From Cellulomonas xiejunii (GTDB taxonomy: Bacteria > Actinomycetota > Actinomycetes > Actinomycetales > Cellulomonadaceae): a stretch of 64,000 nucleotides of DNA. Each line of letters starts with the position of its first letter. Within the stretch, counting starts at the first letter, position 1. The position numbers and the translations under genes were made by a program. Shown piece after piece: positions 16,620 through 24,950 of this stretch. The notes beneath the pieces are model-generated. The model had not been told where the DNA came from. It worked only from the letters and a program-made list of their open reading frames with translations, and ran no database searches. The stretch covers positions 186,001-250,000 of the forward strand of contig NZ_CP101987.1 in the NCBI RefSeq assembly GCF_024508315.1. The letters run 5' to 3'.

Positions 16620-16982
16620 ATGCCGCTCGTCCGTGTCGACCTGCACGACCACCATGCCGACCTGCGCCCCGCGATGAGCGAGGCCATCCACAGCGCCCTC
16701 GTCGAGGGCTGGGGGATGCCGGCGGACGACCTGTTCCACGTCTTCCGGCTGCACGCGCCGGGCGACCTGTTCTTCAGCCGGACGTACCCCGACGCCGATC
16801 GGAGCGACGTCGTCATCATCCAGATCCTCGCGTACAACGGGTACACCCCCGAGGTGAAGCAGCGCGGCGCCGCGCTCGTGGTCGACCGCCTCGCGGCCCT
16901 CGGCATCCCGCGCGACCACGTCCTCATCGCGATCACCGAGAACGGGGACGGCGACTGGCTCGCGCCCGCCAAGGAGGCGTGA
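16620..16982 (+). CDS. Tautomerase-family protein
   Basis: A 120-residue protein of the longer tautomerase/MIF-like group (PF14552): MPLVRVDL gives the catalytic Pro-1 after methionine removal, and the IQILAYNGYTPEVKQRGAAL segment matches the second beta-alpha unit. These enzymes move double bonds between enol and keto forms. Start at 16620 follows GAGGAAAGCC. It overlaps the next VOC gene by four bases. Together with two VOC proteins it suggests chemistry on enol or keto intermediates in this block. Confidence 0.85.
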   Translation: MPLVRVDLHDHHADLRPAMSEAIHSALVEGWGMPADDLFHVFRLHAPGDLFFSRTYPDADRSDVVIIQILAYNGYTPEVKQRGAALVVDRLAALGIPRDHVLIAITENGDGDWLAPAKEA

Positions 16983-17443
16983 GCGTGCGCCACCCCGTGC
17001 CCTTGACGGGGTTCATCCAGGTCGCTGTCGTCGTCGAGGACATCGAGGCAGCGCTCGACGCCTGGTGCGAGCTGCTCGACCTGCCCCGGCCGGAGGTCCG
17101 GGAGACCGGCCCGGCGCCGAACCCGAACGAAACCTACCGCGGCGAGACCGCGGCCTACGGGCTCAAGCTGGCCGTCCTCGACTGCCCGGAGCGGGGCTTC
17201 GTCGTCGAGCTCCACGAGCCCGACGAGAACCCGTCGACGTTCCGGGAGTTCCTCGACCGGCACGGCAACGGCGTGCACCACCTGGGCTTCCAGGTCGGCG
17301 AGGCGCGCGACGCCGTCGTCGGCGAGCTGGAGGCAACGGGTCACGCCCTGCGGACCGTCGGCGTGTACGACGACGGCAGCTGGACCATCGTCGATACCGA
17401 GGACGTGCTCGGCGTCAACCTCAACATCAAGCCGCACGCCTGA
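16979..17443 (+). CDS. VOC-family protein (methylmalonyl-CoA epimerase/glyoxalase-like)
   Basis: A 154-residue single-chain VOC protein. FIQVAVVVEDIEAALDAW and GVHHLGFQV are the paired beta-alpha modules with a metal-ligand His, and VVELHEPDE supplies the central Glu. The layout recalls methylmalonyl-CoA epimerase-like or 3-keto-glycoside related VOC proteins. The start overlaps the tautomerase stop (GTGA). The function is not known; it probably acts with the tandem-VOC protein on the same pathway. Confidence 0.8.
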   Translation: MSVRHPVPLTGFIQVAVVVEDIEAALDAWCELLDLPRPEVRETGPAPNPNETYRGETAAYGLKLAVLDCPERGFVVELHEPDENPSTFREFLDRHGNGVHHLGFQVGEARDAVVGELEATGHALRTVGVYDDGSWTIVDTEDVLGVNLNIKPHA

Positions 17444-17483
17444 CCACCCAGGCACAAGACCACCCACCTCAAGTGAAGGACGT

Positions 17484-18881
17484 GTGACCACCGTGACCGC
17501 CGACCGCAGCCGCTTCCCCCAGGACTTCGCCTGGGGCACCGCCACCGCCTCCTACCAGGTCGAGGGCGCGACCGACGTCGACGGTCGGGGGCCGAGCATC
17601 TGGGACACCTTCACCCGGGTGCCCGGGGCGATCGCCGACGGGCGGACAGGGGACCTGGCCGACGACCACTACCGGCGCTTCCGTGAGGACGTCGCGATGC
17701 TGGCGGACCTCGGCACGAACGCCTACCGGTTCTCGATCGCGTGGCCGCGCATCCAGGCGGATGGCACGGGCCCGGCCAACCCCGCGGGCCTGCGGTTCTA
17801 CCGTGAGCTCAGCGAGGCGCTGCTCGAGCGCGGCATCACCCCGTGGGTGACGCTCTACCACTGGGACCTGCCGCAGGCGCTCGAGGACCGCGGCGGTTGG
17901 CTCGAGCGCGACACCGCCCAGCGGTTCGGCGAGTACGCGGCCCTCGTGGTCGACGAGCTGGGCGACGTCATCGATCACTGGGCGACGCTCAACGAGCCGT
18001 GGTGCTCGGCCTTCCTCGGGTACGCCGGCGGAGTGCATGCGCCGGGCCGGCGGCTCGGGTCGCAGGCGGCGCGCGCGGCCCACCACCTGCTGCTCGGTCA
18101 CGGGCTCGGGATGCAGGCGATCCGGGCCGCGCGCCCGGAGGCCACGGCCGGTGTCGTGCTCAACCTGTACTCGGTCCGCGCGGCGAGCGAGAGCGCGGCC
18201 GACCAGGACGCGGCGCGCCGGGTCGACGGCCTGCAGAACCGCTTCTTCCTCGAGCCCTTGCTGGGGGAGGGGTACCCGGCGGACGTGCTCGAGGATCTCG
18301 GCGAGACCGAGTGGTTCGCGCAGAACGAGGCCGACGCCGAGCTCATCGCGGCGCCGATCGACTTCCTCGGCATCAACTACTACAGCCGCCACGTCGTCGC
18401 GGCCCCGCCGCTCGGCGTCGCGCTCCCCGGAGCCGCCGCCGCGGGTCTCGCCTGGCCCGGCAGCGAGAGCGTGCAGATGGTCGACACCGGTGCGCCGCGC
18501 ACGCAGATGGGCTGGCCCATCCACCCCGAGGGCATGGTCGACGTGCTCGAGATGGCGCACTGTCGCCGACCGGACCTGCCGCTGTACATCACGGAGAACG
18601 GCTCGGCGTACCCCGACGAGGTCGTCGACGGCGAGATCGAGGACGAGGGGCGGCGGCGCTACCTCGAGCAGCACGTCCTCGCTTGCTCGGCCGCGCTGCA
18701 GCAGGGCCTGCCTCTCAAGGGCTACTTCGCCTGGACGTCCATGGACAACTTCGAGTGGGCCTGGGGCTACTCACGGCGGTTCGGCCTCGTCCACGTCGAC
18801 TACGACACCCAGAAGCGGACCGTGAAGCGGAGCGGCAAGTGGTTCGCCCGCTTCCTCGGCGGCGCGGCCGGCGACGCCTGA
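17484..18881 (+). CDS. GH1 beta-glucosidase/6-phospho-beta-glycosidase-type enzyme
   Basis: A 465-residue glycoside hydrolase family 1 barrel. The acid/base Glu is E171 in TLNEPW, the nucleophile E371 in YITENGS; the N-terminal FPQDFAWGTATASYQVEGA is the family signature. There is no signal peptide, so it acts in the cytoplasm on imported beta-glycosides, hydrolysing them to free sugar. It fits the CUT1 importer upstream. Beta-glucosidase is most likely, with beta-galactosidase or beta-fucosidase side activity common in GH1. Confidence 0.95.
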   Translation: MTTVTADRSRFPQDFAWGTATASYQVEGATDVDGRGPSIWDTFTRVPGAIADGRTGDLADDHYRRFREDVAMLADLGTNAYRFSIAWPRIQADGTGPANPAGLRFYRELSEALLERGITPWVTLYHWDLPQALEDRGGWLERDTAQRFGEYAALVVDELGDVIDHWATLNEPWCSAFLGYAGGVHAPGRRLGSQAARAAHHLLLGHGLGMQAIRAARPEATAGVVLNLYSVRAASESAADQDAARRVDGLQNRFFLEPLLGEGYPADVLEDLGETEWFAQNEADAELIAAPIDFLGINYYSRHVVAAPPLGVALPGAAAAGLAWPGSESVQMVDTGAPRTQMGWPIHPEGMVDVLEMAHCRRPDLPLYITENGSAYPDEVVDGEIEDEGRRRYLEQHVLACSAALQQGLPLKGYFAWTSMDNFEWAWGYSRRFGLVHVDYDTQKRTVKRSGKWFARFLGGAAGDA

Positions 18882-18958
18882 CCGTCCCGCACCACCTGCA
18901 CCACCGAGCACGACCCGGACACCCTCCACCTCCCCGCCCGACCGAACCGGAGACGACC

Positions 18959-19855
18959 ATGCCCCCTCGCGCCCTGCGCGCCGGCCAGCGAGCCGAGCTG
19001 CACGTGATCGACGTCGTCACCGGGGAGGACCGGCTGGTGCACGAATCCTCGAGCTTGCTGTTCGAGGCGCCCAACTGGTCGCCGGACGGGCGGTGGCTCG
19101 TCGTCAACGGCGGCGGGCGGCTGTTCCGGCTGCCGGCCGACGGCGGGGAGCTGGAGGAGGTGCCGCTCGGCGACGTGCCGGACATCAACAACGACCACGT
19201 GCTCAGCCCCGACGGAGCGACGGTCTACGTGTCGGCCGAGGACGGGCACCTGTACGCGGTGCCGTTCGAGGGTGGCGGCGCTCCGCGGCGCGTCTCGAAC
19301 GACCGCGGGGCGTTCCACCACTACCTGCACGGCATCTCGCCCGACGGCGCGACGCTCGCCTACATCGGCCTGGTCCCGCACGCCGACGGCACCGCCACGA
19401 CGAACGTCTGGACCATCCCGACCGCGGGCGGCCTGGACGTCCAGCTCACCGACGACGAGTTCCCCGACGACGGCGCCGAGTTCAGCCCCGACGGTCGGTG
19501 GGTCCTGTTCAACTCCGAGCGGGCACGGACCCAGCCGGGCCACGCGCAGCTGTTCCGGATGCGCACGGACGGCTCGTCGGTCGAGCAGCTCACGTTCGAC
19601 GAGCGGGTCAACTGGTTCCCGCACGTCTCCCCGGACGGGAGCCGGCTCGCCTACATCAGCTTCCCGCCCGGGACGCTCGGGCACCCGGCCGACCTCGACG
19701 TCGTCCTGCGTCTCCTCGAGCCCTACGACGCCGACGGTGCGCCGGGGACGGTGCGGGACCTGGTCGTGCTCTTCGGGGGCCAGGGGACGATCAACGTCCC
19801 GAGCTGGGCCTCGGACAGCCGTCGGCTGGCCTACGTCGCCTACCCGATGTCCTGA
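18959..19855 (+). CDS. TolB/WD40-like beta-propeller protein
   Basis: A 298-residue protein made of repeated blades with the TolB signature SPDGRWLVVNGGG, SPDGATVYVS, SPDGATLAYIG, SPDGRWVLFNSER and SPDGSRLAYISF, about six blades. There is no signal peptide, so it is a cytoplasmic propeller. Relatives are often found beside polysaccharide or glycoside utilisation genes without a proven activity. The ATG at 18959 follows CGGAGACG and removes a long unrelated upstream frame. It is the last gene of the sugar locus. A binding or lyase role (as in oligogalacturonate-lyase-like propellers) is possible. Confidence 0.8.
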   Translation: MPPRALRAGQRAELHVIDVVTGEDRLVHESSSLLFEAPNWSPDGRWLVVNGGGRLFRLPADGGELEEVPLGDVPDINNDHVLSPDGATVYVSAEDGHLYAVPFEGGGAPRRVSNDRGAFHHYLHGISPDGATLAYIGLVPHADGTATTNVWTIPTAGGLDVQLTDDEFPDDGAEFSPDGRWVLFNSERARTQPGHAQLFRMRTDGSSVEQLTFDERVNWFPHVSPDGSRLAYISFPPGTLGHPADLDVVLRLLEPYDADGAPGTVRDLVVLFGGQGTINVPSWASDSRRLAYVAYPMS

Positions 19856-20082
19856 GACCGCGCCGCCGGCGACACCCTCGAACGGCCGGCTCGAGACCTC
19901 CGCCGCCCTCGTCGCCCAGGTCTCGAACCGCACAAGGCCAGGTCACGGCGCGGCCACGCTGGGGCCTTCCCGGCCACGGAAGGCCATCGTTCCCATCACG
20001 AGCCGGCAACTCCTACCCCGCGCCACCGGCCTCGCCCCTAACGTCGGCGCCCACACCACGGTGACGACGAGACGGGGCAGCC

Positions 20083-21576
20083 ATGAGGACGAACCACGGT
20101 AGGACGACAGGTCTGGCCGGCGCTGCGCTCGTCGTCGCGGTGGCACTGGGAGCCTGCAGCGCGGGCGACGGCTACTCCGACGCCAGCGGCGTCTCCGAAC
20201 CGGGCTACGACGTGGCTGTGCCCCCGGACCCGGAGCCGGGCCCCTCGGTGCCCGCGCCCGACTTCGCGATGACGGACCCCACGCAGGACGCCCTGTCGAC
20301 GTTCGCGCTCGACATCGACACGGGCTCGTACACGCGGTTCCGCGACGCCGTCTCCCAGGGGATGGCGGTCGACCCGAGCGAGGTCCGCACCGAGGAGTTC
20401 GTCAACTACTTCGACCAGGACTACCGCACCCCGGAGAGCGGCCTCGGCGTCAGCATCGACGCCACGACGCTGCCGTTCCGGCCCGGGCACCGGCTCGTGC
20501 GCGTGGGCATCAGCAGCGCCCCGACGTCGAGCGCCTCCCGCGACGACGCGGACCTCGCGCTCGTCGTCGACTGCTCGGGCTCGATGGGCGACGCCGGGAA
20601 GATGGAGACGACCAAGGCGGCGCTGCGCACGCTGGTGTCCGCGCTGCGGCCCACCGACCGGGTGGCCATGGTCTGCTACTCCACCGAGGCCGACCTGGTG
20701 CTCGAGCCGACGCGCGTGTCCGAGCGTGCCGGCGTCCTCGCGGCCGTCGACGCGCTCACGCCCCAGGAGTCGACCAACGCCGCCGCAGGCCTCGCGCTCG
20801 GCTACGACGTTGCCATGTCGATGCGCACCGACGGGCGGATGACGCGGGTCGTCCTCATCAGCGACGGGGTCGCGAACGTCGGGGAGACCGACCCCGACGG
20901 GATCCTGGCGCGCATCAGCACCGAGGCGAAGTCGGGGATCAACCTCATCTCGGTCGGCGTCGGCATCACGACCTACGACGACCACCTGCTCGAGCAGCTG
21001 GCGGACCAGGGCGACGGGTGGCACGTCTACATCGACGGTGACGCCGAGGCCGAGCGTGTGTTCGCCACCGGGCTCACCGGCTCGCTCGTCGTGGCCGCGA
21101 AGGACGCGAAGGCCCAGGTGGAGTTCGACCCGGCGCAGGTCTCCGGCTACCGGTTGCTGGGCTACGAGAACCGGGCGGTCGCGGACGCGGACTTCCGCAA
21201 CGACGCGATCGACGGCGGGGAGGTCTTCGCGGGTCACGCGACGACCGCGCTGTACGAGGTGGCGCTCCGCGAGGGCCGGTCCGAGCGGCCCTTCGTCACG
21301 GCGACGGTGCGCTACCTCGACGACGCAGGCGAGCCGGTCGAGCGCTCCGGGACCCTGGCCCGGTCCGCCGACGCCGCGTCGCCCCGCGAGGCGTCGCCCC
21401 GCCTGCGTCAGGACCTGGTCGTCGCGCTGCTGACGGACCGGCTCCTGGGTGGGCCGTGGTCCACGGTGGTCAGCGCGGCCGACCTGCGCGCCGAGGCCGG
21501 GGCGCTGCTGGGGGTGCTGGACGGGGACCGGGACGTGGCTCAGCTCGTCGAGCTCGTCGACCGGGTGACCCGGTGA
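20083..21576 (+). CDS. VWA-domain lipoprotein (YfbK-like)
   Basis: A 497-residue exported lipoprotein: signal peptide ending in LGAC (Cys near residue 25), an N-terminal VWA-associated domain (STFALDIDTGSYTRFRDAV, EEFVNYF), a von Willebrand A domain with the metal site DCSGSMG near residue 165 and a C-terminal DUF3520-type region. This matches YfbK proteins. The role is likely protein-protein contacts at the cell surface; no enzymatic motif is present. It stands alone, with no operon partner. Confidence 0.88.
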   Translation: MRTNHGRTTGLAGAALVVAVALGACSAGDGYSDASGVSEPGYDVAVPPDPEPGPSVPAPDFAMTDPTQDALSTFALDIDTGSYTRFRDAVSQGMAVDPSEVRTEEFVNYFDQDYRTPESGLGVSIDATTLPFRPGHRLVRVGISSAPTSSASRDDADLALVVDCSGSMGDAGKMETTKAALRTLVSALRPTDRVAMVCYSTEADLVLEPTRVSERAGVLAAVDALTPQESTNAAAGLALGYDVAMSMRTDGRMTRVVLISDGVANVGETDPDGILARISTEAKSGINLISVGVGITTYDDHLLEQLADQGDGWHVYIDGDAEAERVFATGLTGSLVVAAKDAKAQVEFDPAQVSGYRLLGYENRAVADADFRNDAIDGGEVFAGHATTALYEVALREGRSERPFVTATVRYLDDAGEPVERSGTLARSADAASPREASPRLRQDLVVALLTDRLLGGPWSTVVSAADLRAEAGALLGVLDGDRDVAQLVELVDRVTR

Positions 21577-21926
21577 GCGAGCCACGGACGCGATTCGTCC
21601 CATTACTTGGACAGCGTGTGAAGATCTTGTGACGAGGGGACCTTCCGGGCGTCACCCAGGCGGCCCAGCACGCAGGGGGTCCGGACGCGAAGACGACAGT
21701 GTCGGCGCAGGTCACGAGACTTTCGCGGCGTTTCTCGCAGGCCATCGGCGTCCGAACCGGCGATGCTACGTTGGCGACGGCCCAGGGGGAGATCGACGCC
21801 GGCACGTGTCGCGCCCCCCGCACCGCCGCGCCGGGTCGTGGTCGTCGCGCTCCGCGCGTCGTCCGGTGCGCGGGTAACTCGTGCGTCGGCCCGGCTGCGT
21901 CCGGTACGCCGACCCGAGGAGCACCT
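21577..21926. other. Intergenic region of 350 bases
   Basis: No gene was found here. A weak promoter-like TTGGAC (21607-21612) is followed 17 bases later by TGACGA, and a TACGTT near 21770 could be a -10 for the downstream lipoprotein gene. No riboswitch or repeat was recognised. Confidence 0.4.
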
Positions 21927-22460
21927 GTGACCAGCTCGACCCCTGCCCGTCGTCGAACCGTCGTCGTGGCCGTCGCCGCGGCAGCCCTGCTCGCCGCAGC
22001 AGCCTGCACGTCCACCGCGAGCGCGGGCGGCAGCGACAAGCCGGCCGAGCGCACCACCTACAAGGGTGGGGAGACGACGTTCGGCCAGTCGTTCGCGTAC
22101 AGCAACGGCCTGGCCGTCGAGGTCGAGAAGCCGACCGCGTTCGTCCCCTCGGCGTCCGCCGACGGCGCCGAGGGCGTCGACGGCGAGCCCGTCAAGGTCC
22201 GCGTCTACGTCGTCAACGGCACGAGCGGCGAGTTCGTCCCCAACACCCTCGAGGTCACGGTCGTCTCCGACGGCGAGGAGGCCGCGCAGATCCTCGACCC
22301 CGGCTCCCGCGTCGAGCTCACCGGCCCCGGCCACGCCCTGGGCCGCGCGGACGTCGTCGCGTTCGACCTCGCGTTCGTCGTGCAGGACCCGGACGACGTC
22401 ACGCTGACGCTCGTCCCGGCGATCGCCGGCTACGAGCCGCTGGTCTTCACCGCGCCCTGA
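21927..22460 (+). CDS. DUF4352-like exported lipoprotein
   Basis: A 177-residue lipoprotein: the signal peptide ends in LAAAAC (Cys near residue 29), followed by a short linker and an Ig-like domain with FVPNTLEVTV and a FDLAFVVQDPDDVTLTL close, the pattern of Telomeric_repeat/DUF4352-type antigens. The GTG at 21927 follows GAGGAGCAC. A paralogue with the same core lies at 24187-24888. Function unknown; such proteins sit on the outer face of the membrane. It ends inside the 3' end of the convergent EamA gene. Confidence 0.8.
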   Translation: MTSSTPARRRTVVVAVAAAALLAAAACTSTASAGGSDKPAERTTYKGGETTFGQSFAYSNGLAVEVEKPTAFVPSASADGAEGVDGEPVKVRVYVVNGTSGEFVPNTLEVTVVSDGEEAAQILDPGSRVELTGPGHALGRADVVAFDLAFVVQDPDDVTLTLVPAIAGYEPLVFTAP

Positions 22461-23604
22461 CCTCCACCGCGCGCCCGCACAGGCGCGCGCACAACGCAGG
22501 GGCGGCACCGGCAGCGGTGCCGCCCCTGCGGCCGTGCTGGCGGCGACGCCCCGGAGCGGCGACCCGGGCGTCCCTGCCCCGCGGACGTCGCCCGAGGGCC
22601 GAGGTCAGCAGCGGCAGCAGCGCCGCCGCGACGACGAGCACGACGCCGGCCGCGGCGAGCGCGGAGACCGTCTCACCGAACACCGCGGCACCCACCATCA
22701 CCGCGACGACGACCTCCAGGTACGACATCGACGACAGCTCGACGGCGCGCAGGTGCTTGCCGGCGACGACCAGCAGGCTGAGCGCCAGCACGCCGCACAC
22801 GAGGAAGAACGCGCCGGCCCACGCCCAGTGCGTCGCGGTCATGCCCGAGACGTCGGGCCGGGTGACCGCGACCATGGCGCCGGAGCCGACGGCGCCGAAC
22901 ACGAAGGTCCAGAAGCTGCGCACGTCGGACGGCATGTCCGTGCGGTACCGGTAGCACAGCAGCGCCCCGCCGTACAGGACGCCCGAGGCGATGCCCAGCC
23001 CGACGCCCAGCGCGTACCCGTCGGACGCCGACCGGGGCGTGCCGCCCACCAGCCCCGCGGCCAGCAGCATCCCGGCGAAGGCGACGACCAGGCAGACCAC
23101 GTCGGCCGGGCCGACGCGCTCCTTGAGCACGGTCACCGCGAGCACGGTCGCCACGACGGGGCCGAGGTAGTGCAGGACGACGGCCAGCGTGAGGTCCACG
23201 AGCACGGCCGACGACAGGTACGTCGCGAGCGAGAGGCCCAGCAGCACGCCGCCGAGCACGACGGACGGGGTCACGCGGGTGCGGCGCAGCCTGCCGAGGT
23301 GCCGCGTGGCGGCCAGGACGACGAGCATGGCGAGCGCACCGACCACCATGCGACCCAGCGTCAGCGCCTCGCCGACGACCGCGCCGGGCGGCGCTGCCAG
23401 ACGCCCGAACATCCCGGCGGTCCCCATGGCGGCCGCGGACACGACGATGGCGACCAGGCCGAACCGGCGGTGCGGGCGCGGTGCACGGACGTCGGGGACG
23501 AGGGCGTCGGGTGCGCGGACCTCGGGGGCGAGGACGGCGGGGGCGAGGACGGCGGGGGCGAGGACGGCGGGCGCGTGCGGGCGTGACGGGGTGACGACGG
23601 CCAC
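22447..23604 (-). CDS. EamA/DMT-family exporter under a tandem glycine riboswitch
   Basis: A 385-residue integral membrane protein with about ten hydrophobic helices in two EamA repeats (AMGTAGMFGRL, ATYLSSAVLVDLTLAVVLHYLGPV, SYLEVVVAVMVGAAVFGE). Family members export amino acids or metabolites. The leader carries a tandem glycine riboswitch, which points to glycine or a glycine-derived compound as the cargo or signal. Two oddities: an N-terminal run of PAVLA repeats before the first helix, and a low-complexity Arg/Ala tail of about 45 residues that overlaps the convergent gene and contains a terminator hairpin. The conserved family would end near residue 335. Confidence 0.88.
   Translation of the reverse strand: MAVVTPSRPHAPAVLAPAVLAPAVLAPEVRAPDALVPDVRAPRPHRRFGLVAIVVSAAAMGTAGMFGRLAAPPGAVVGEALTLGRMVVGALAMLVVLAATRHLGRLRRTRVTPSVVLGGVLLGLSLATYLSSAVLVDLTLAVVLHYLGPVVATVLAVTVLKERVGPADVVCLVVAFAGMLLAAGLVGGTPRSASDGYALGVGLGIASGVLYGGALLCYRYRTDMPSDVRSFWTFVFGAVGSGAMVAVTRPDVSGMTATHWAWAGAFFLVCGVLALSLLVVAGKHLRAVELSSMSYLEVVVAVMVGAAVFGETVSALAAAGVVLVVAAALLPLLTSALGRRPRGRDARVAAPGRRRQHGRRGGTAAGAAPALCARLCGRAVEVRAR
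22495..22530 (+). terminator. Terminator hairpin lying in the 3' end of the EamA gene
   Basis: Perfect 16-base arms (22495-22510 and 22515-22530) flank a GCAG loop, 34 bases after the stop of the lipoprotein gene. It can act for that gene on the plus strand, while on the minus strand it lies inside the coding tail of the exporter. Confidence 0.75.
23524..23568 (-). repeat. 15-base tandem repeat in the EamA N-terminus
   Basis: Three identical units of GGGGGCGAGGACGGC encode successive PAVLA pentapeptides before the first helix. Units are multiples of three, so copy-number change would not shift the frame. Confidence 0.85.
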
Positions 23605-23659
23605 GAAGGGCTCCTGGAGGCCAGCGCGACGGGTCGCGTGAGCGGGCGGTGTTTCCCCG

Positions 23660-23827
23660 CTCTGTCATCGGACCTGAGAGCTTTCGCGAGCCGTGGGCTC
23701 GCCTGCACCGTCGGTGGACCCCGTGGGGTCGCTTTCCAGAGTTGCCTTGCTGCGGCGGTTCGGTGGCCTGAGAGATTCCCGGGGAGGTTGCTCCTTCGGC
23801 GCCCGCTCCGGCGGGCTCTCCCGCCAC
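23660..23827 (-). promoter_or_regulatory. Tandem glycine riboswitch
   Basis: Read on the minus strand, aptamer 1 (23827-23763) has GGGAGAG, GCGCCGAAGGAGCAA and AATCTCTCAGGC, closed by a GTGGC/GCCAC stem. Aptamer 2 (23741-23660) opens with AACTCTGGAAAGC and closes with CTCTCAGGT then GACAGAG, with CTCTG/CAGAG as its outer stem. Both the order and these conserved blocks match the classic two-aptamer glycine riboswitch. About 55 bases separate it from the exporter's start, with no T-run terminator, so control of ribosome access is plausible. Glycine binding normally turns expression on. Confidence 0.92.
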
Positions 23828-23844
23828 AGCTCGTCGGCGTCTTC

Positions 23845-23860
23845 AGTTGTCCGGACGACT
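23845..23860. promoter_or_regulatory. Dyad just upstream of the glycine riboswitch
   Basis: AGTTGTCCGGACGACT is palindromic except for one base pair and lies about 18 bases before aptamer 1, near where the RNA should start. It may be a transcription-factor site or an upstream stem. Evidence is only the symmetry. Confidence 0.3.
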
Positions 23861-23982
23861 GTATCCGCTCGCCGCGGGACGGGCGCCCGCCGTCCGCCCA
23901 GCGGCGGCCGCCCGGCCGCAGGGCGCGACGACTGGAGCCACGGAGCGATGTCACCTCGTGAGAGGGGGATGTGAGTCCGGCC

Positions 23983-24012
23983 GTCCGAAGCGTTTAGGGC
24001 GAAGTTTCGGAC
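23983..24012. promoter_or_regulatory. Inverted repeat in the EamA/DUF4352 divergent gap
   Basis: GTCCGAA and TTCGGAC are 16 bases apart in the 582-base gap between the exporter (minus) and the DUF4352-like gene (plus). Apart from the riboswitch and this repeat the gap holds no gene I can support. Confidence 0.35.
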
Positions 24013-24186
24013 AATCCGGGCGCTAGTTTCGGCCCGGTCGACGACGCACGCGGAGCGTCTCGGCCTTCCCTCCGACCGTCTCGAGCTGCACAGCCACGCC
24101 TGCCGCGGCTCACCCGGAGGGCCCCGTCCTGACGGCGCGCCGGACCGCTCGGCAGCGCCGTCGCCGCCGAGCCAGGGAGACGACGC

Positions 24187-24888
24187 GTGACCACCGAACG
24201 TCCGGACGCCAGGAGTGCCCGACCTCCCACGTTCAGCGCCGTCCCCACCCCCCGCTCCGGCGTGCCGACCGCCGGGTTCGGCGTCTCTGCCATCGCGACG
24301 CCGCCCTCGACCGCCACGTCCCTGGCCGACGAGCCCGACGGGCACAGCCGCGCCGTTCTCATCGTGGGCGCCCTGCTCGCGGTCGTCGCCGTGGTCGCGG
24401 CGCTCGTCGCCTTCCGGATCATCGTGCCCTCCACCCCCACGTCCAGCGCCGGGGAGGGCACCGCCGACCGGACCATCACCGAGATCCGTGAGCAGCCCGG
24501 CACGGTCGTCCGCTACGGCGACCCGCACTCCTACGGCGACGGCCTCGAGGTCGCCGTCAACGCGCCGCAGCGGTACACGCCCAGCGACAACGCGACGGGC
24601 GTCGACGCGGGTGTCCCCGTCAAGATGCAGGTCGTCATCACCAACCGCACCGACGAGGCGTTCCGGCCCAACACGCTGCAGGTGAGCGCGACGTCGGCCG
24701 GTCAGCCGGCGACGGCCGTCTGGGACCCCGACCAGGGGGTCGCCCTGACCGGGCCCGACGTCAGCATCCCCGCCGGCGCGAGCATCCACTTCAACATCGC
24801 GTTCGCGGTCGCCGAGCCGGGCGACGTGGCGCTCGAGCTCACTCCCGCGCTGTTCGGCTACGGCGCCGTGGTCGTGCAGCCGTCCTGA
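24187..24888 (+). CDS. Membrane-anchored DUF4352-like exported protein
   Basis: A 233-residue protein: a proline/threonine-rich cytoplasmic N-terminus, one transmembrane helix (about residues 57-80; VLIVGALLAVVAVVAALVAF) and an external Ig-like domain with RPNTLQVSA and an IHFNIAFAVAEPGDVALELTPA close. The external half is clearly related to the lipoprotein at 21927-22460, with membrane anchoring in place of lipid. No enzymatic motif. GTG start chosen because the N-terminus then precedes a normal anchor. It ends at a strong convergent terminator. Confidence 0.78.
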   Translation: MTTERPDARSARPPTFSAVPTPRSGVPTAGFGVSAIATPPSTATSLADEPDGHSRAVLIVGALLAVVAVVAALVAFRIIVPSTPTSSAGEGTADRTITEIREQPGTVVRYGDPHSYGDGLEVAVNAPQRYTPSDNATGVDAGVPVKMQVVITNRTDEAFRPNTLQVSATSAGQPATAVWDPDQGVALTGPDVSIPAGASIHFNIAFAVAEPGDVALELTPALFGYGAVVVQPS

Positions 24889-24894
24889 CGACGA

Positions 24895-24937
24895 ACGACA
24901 GCGGGTGCCGGGCGTGACGCCCGGCACCCGCTGTCGT
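24895..24937. terminator. Bidirectional terminator hairpin
   Basis: Arms 24895-24914 and 24918-24937 pair perfectly over 20 bases with a TGA loop, between two convergent genes. It should stop transcription from both sides. Confidence 0.88.
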
Positions 24938-24950
24938 CATTCCCGCGTGA

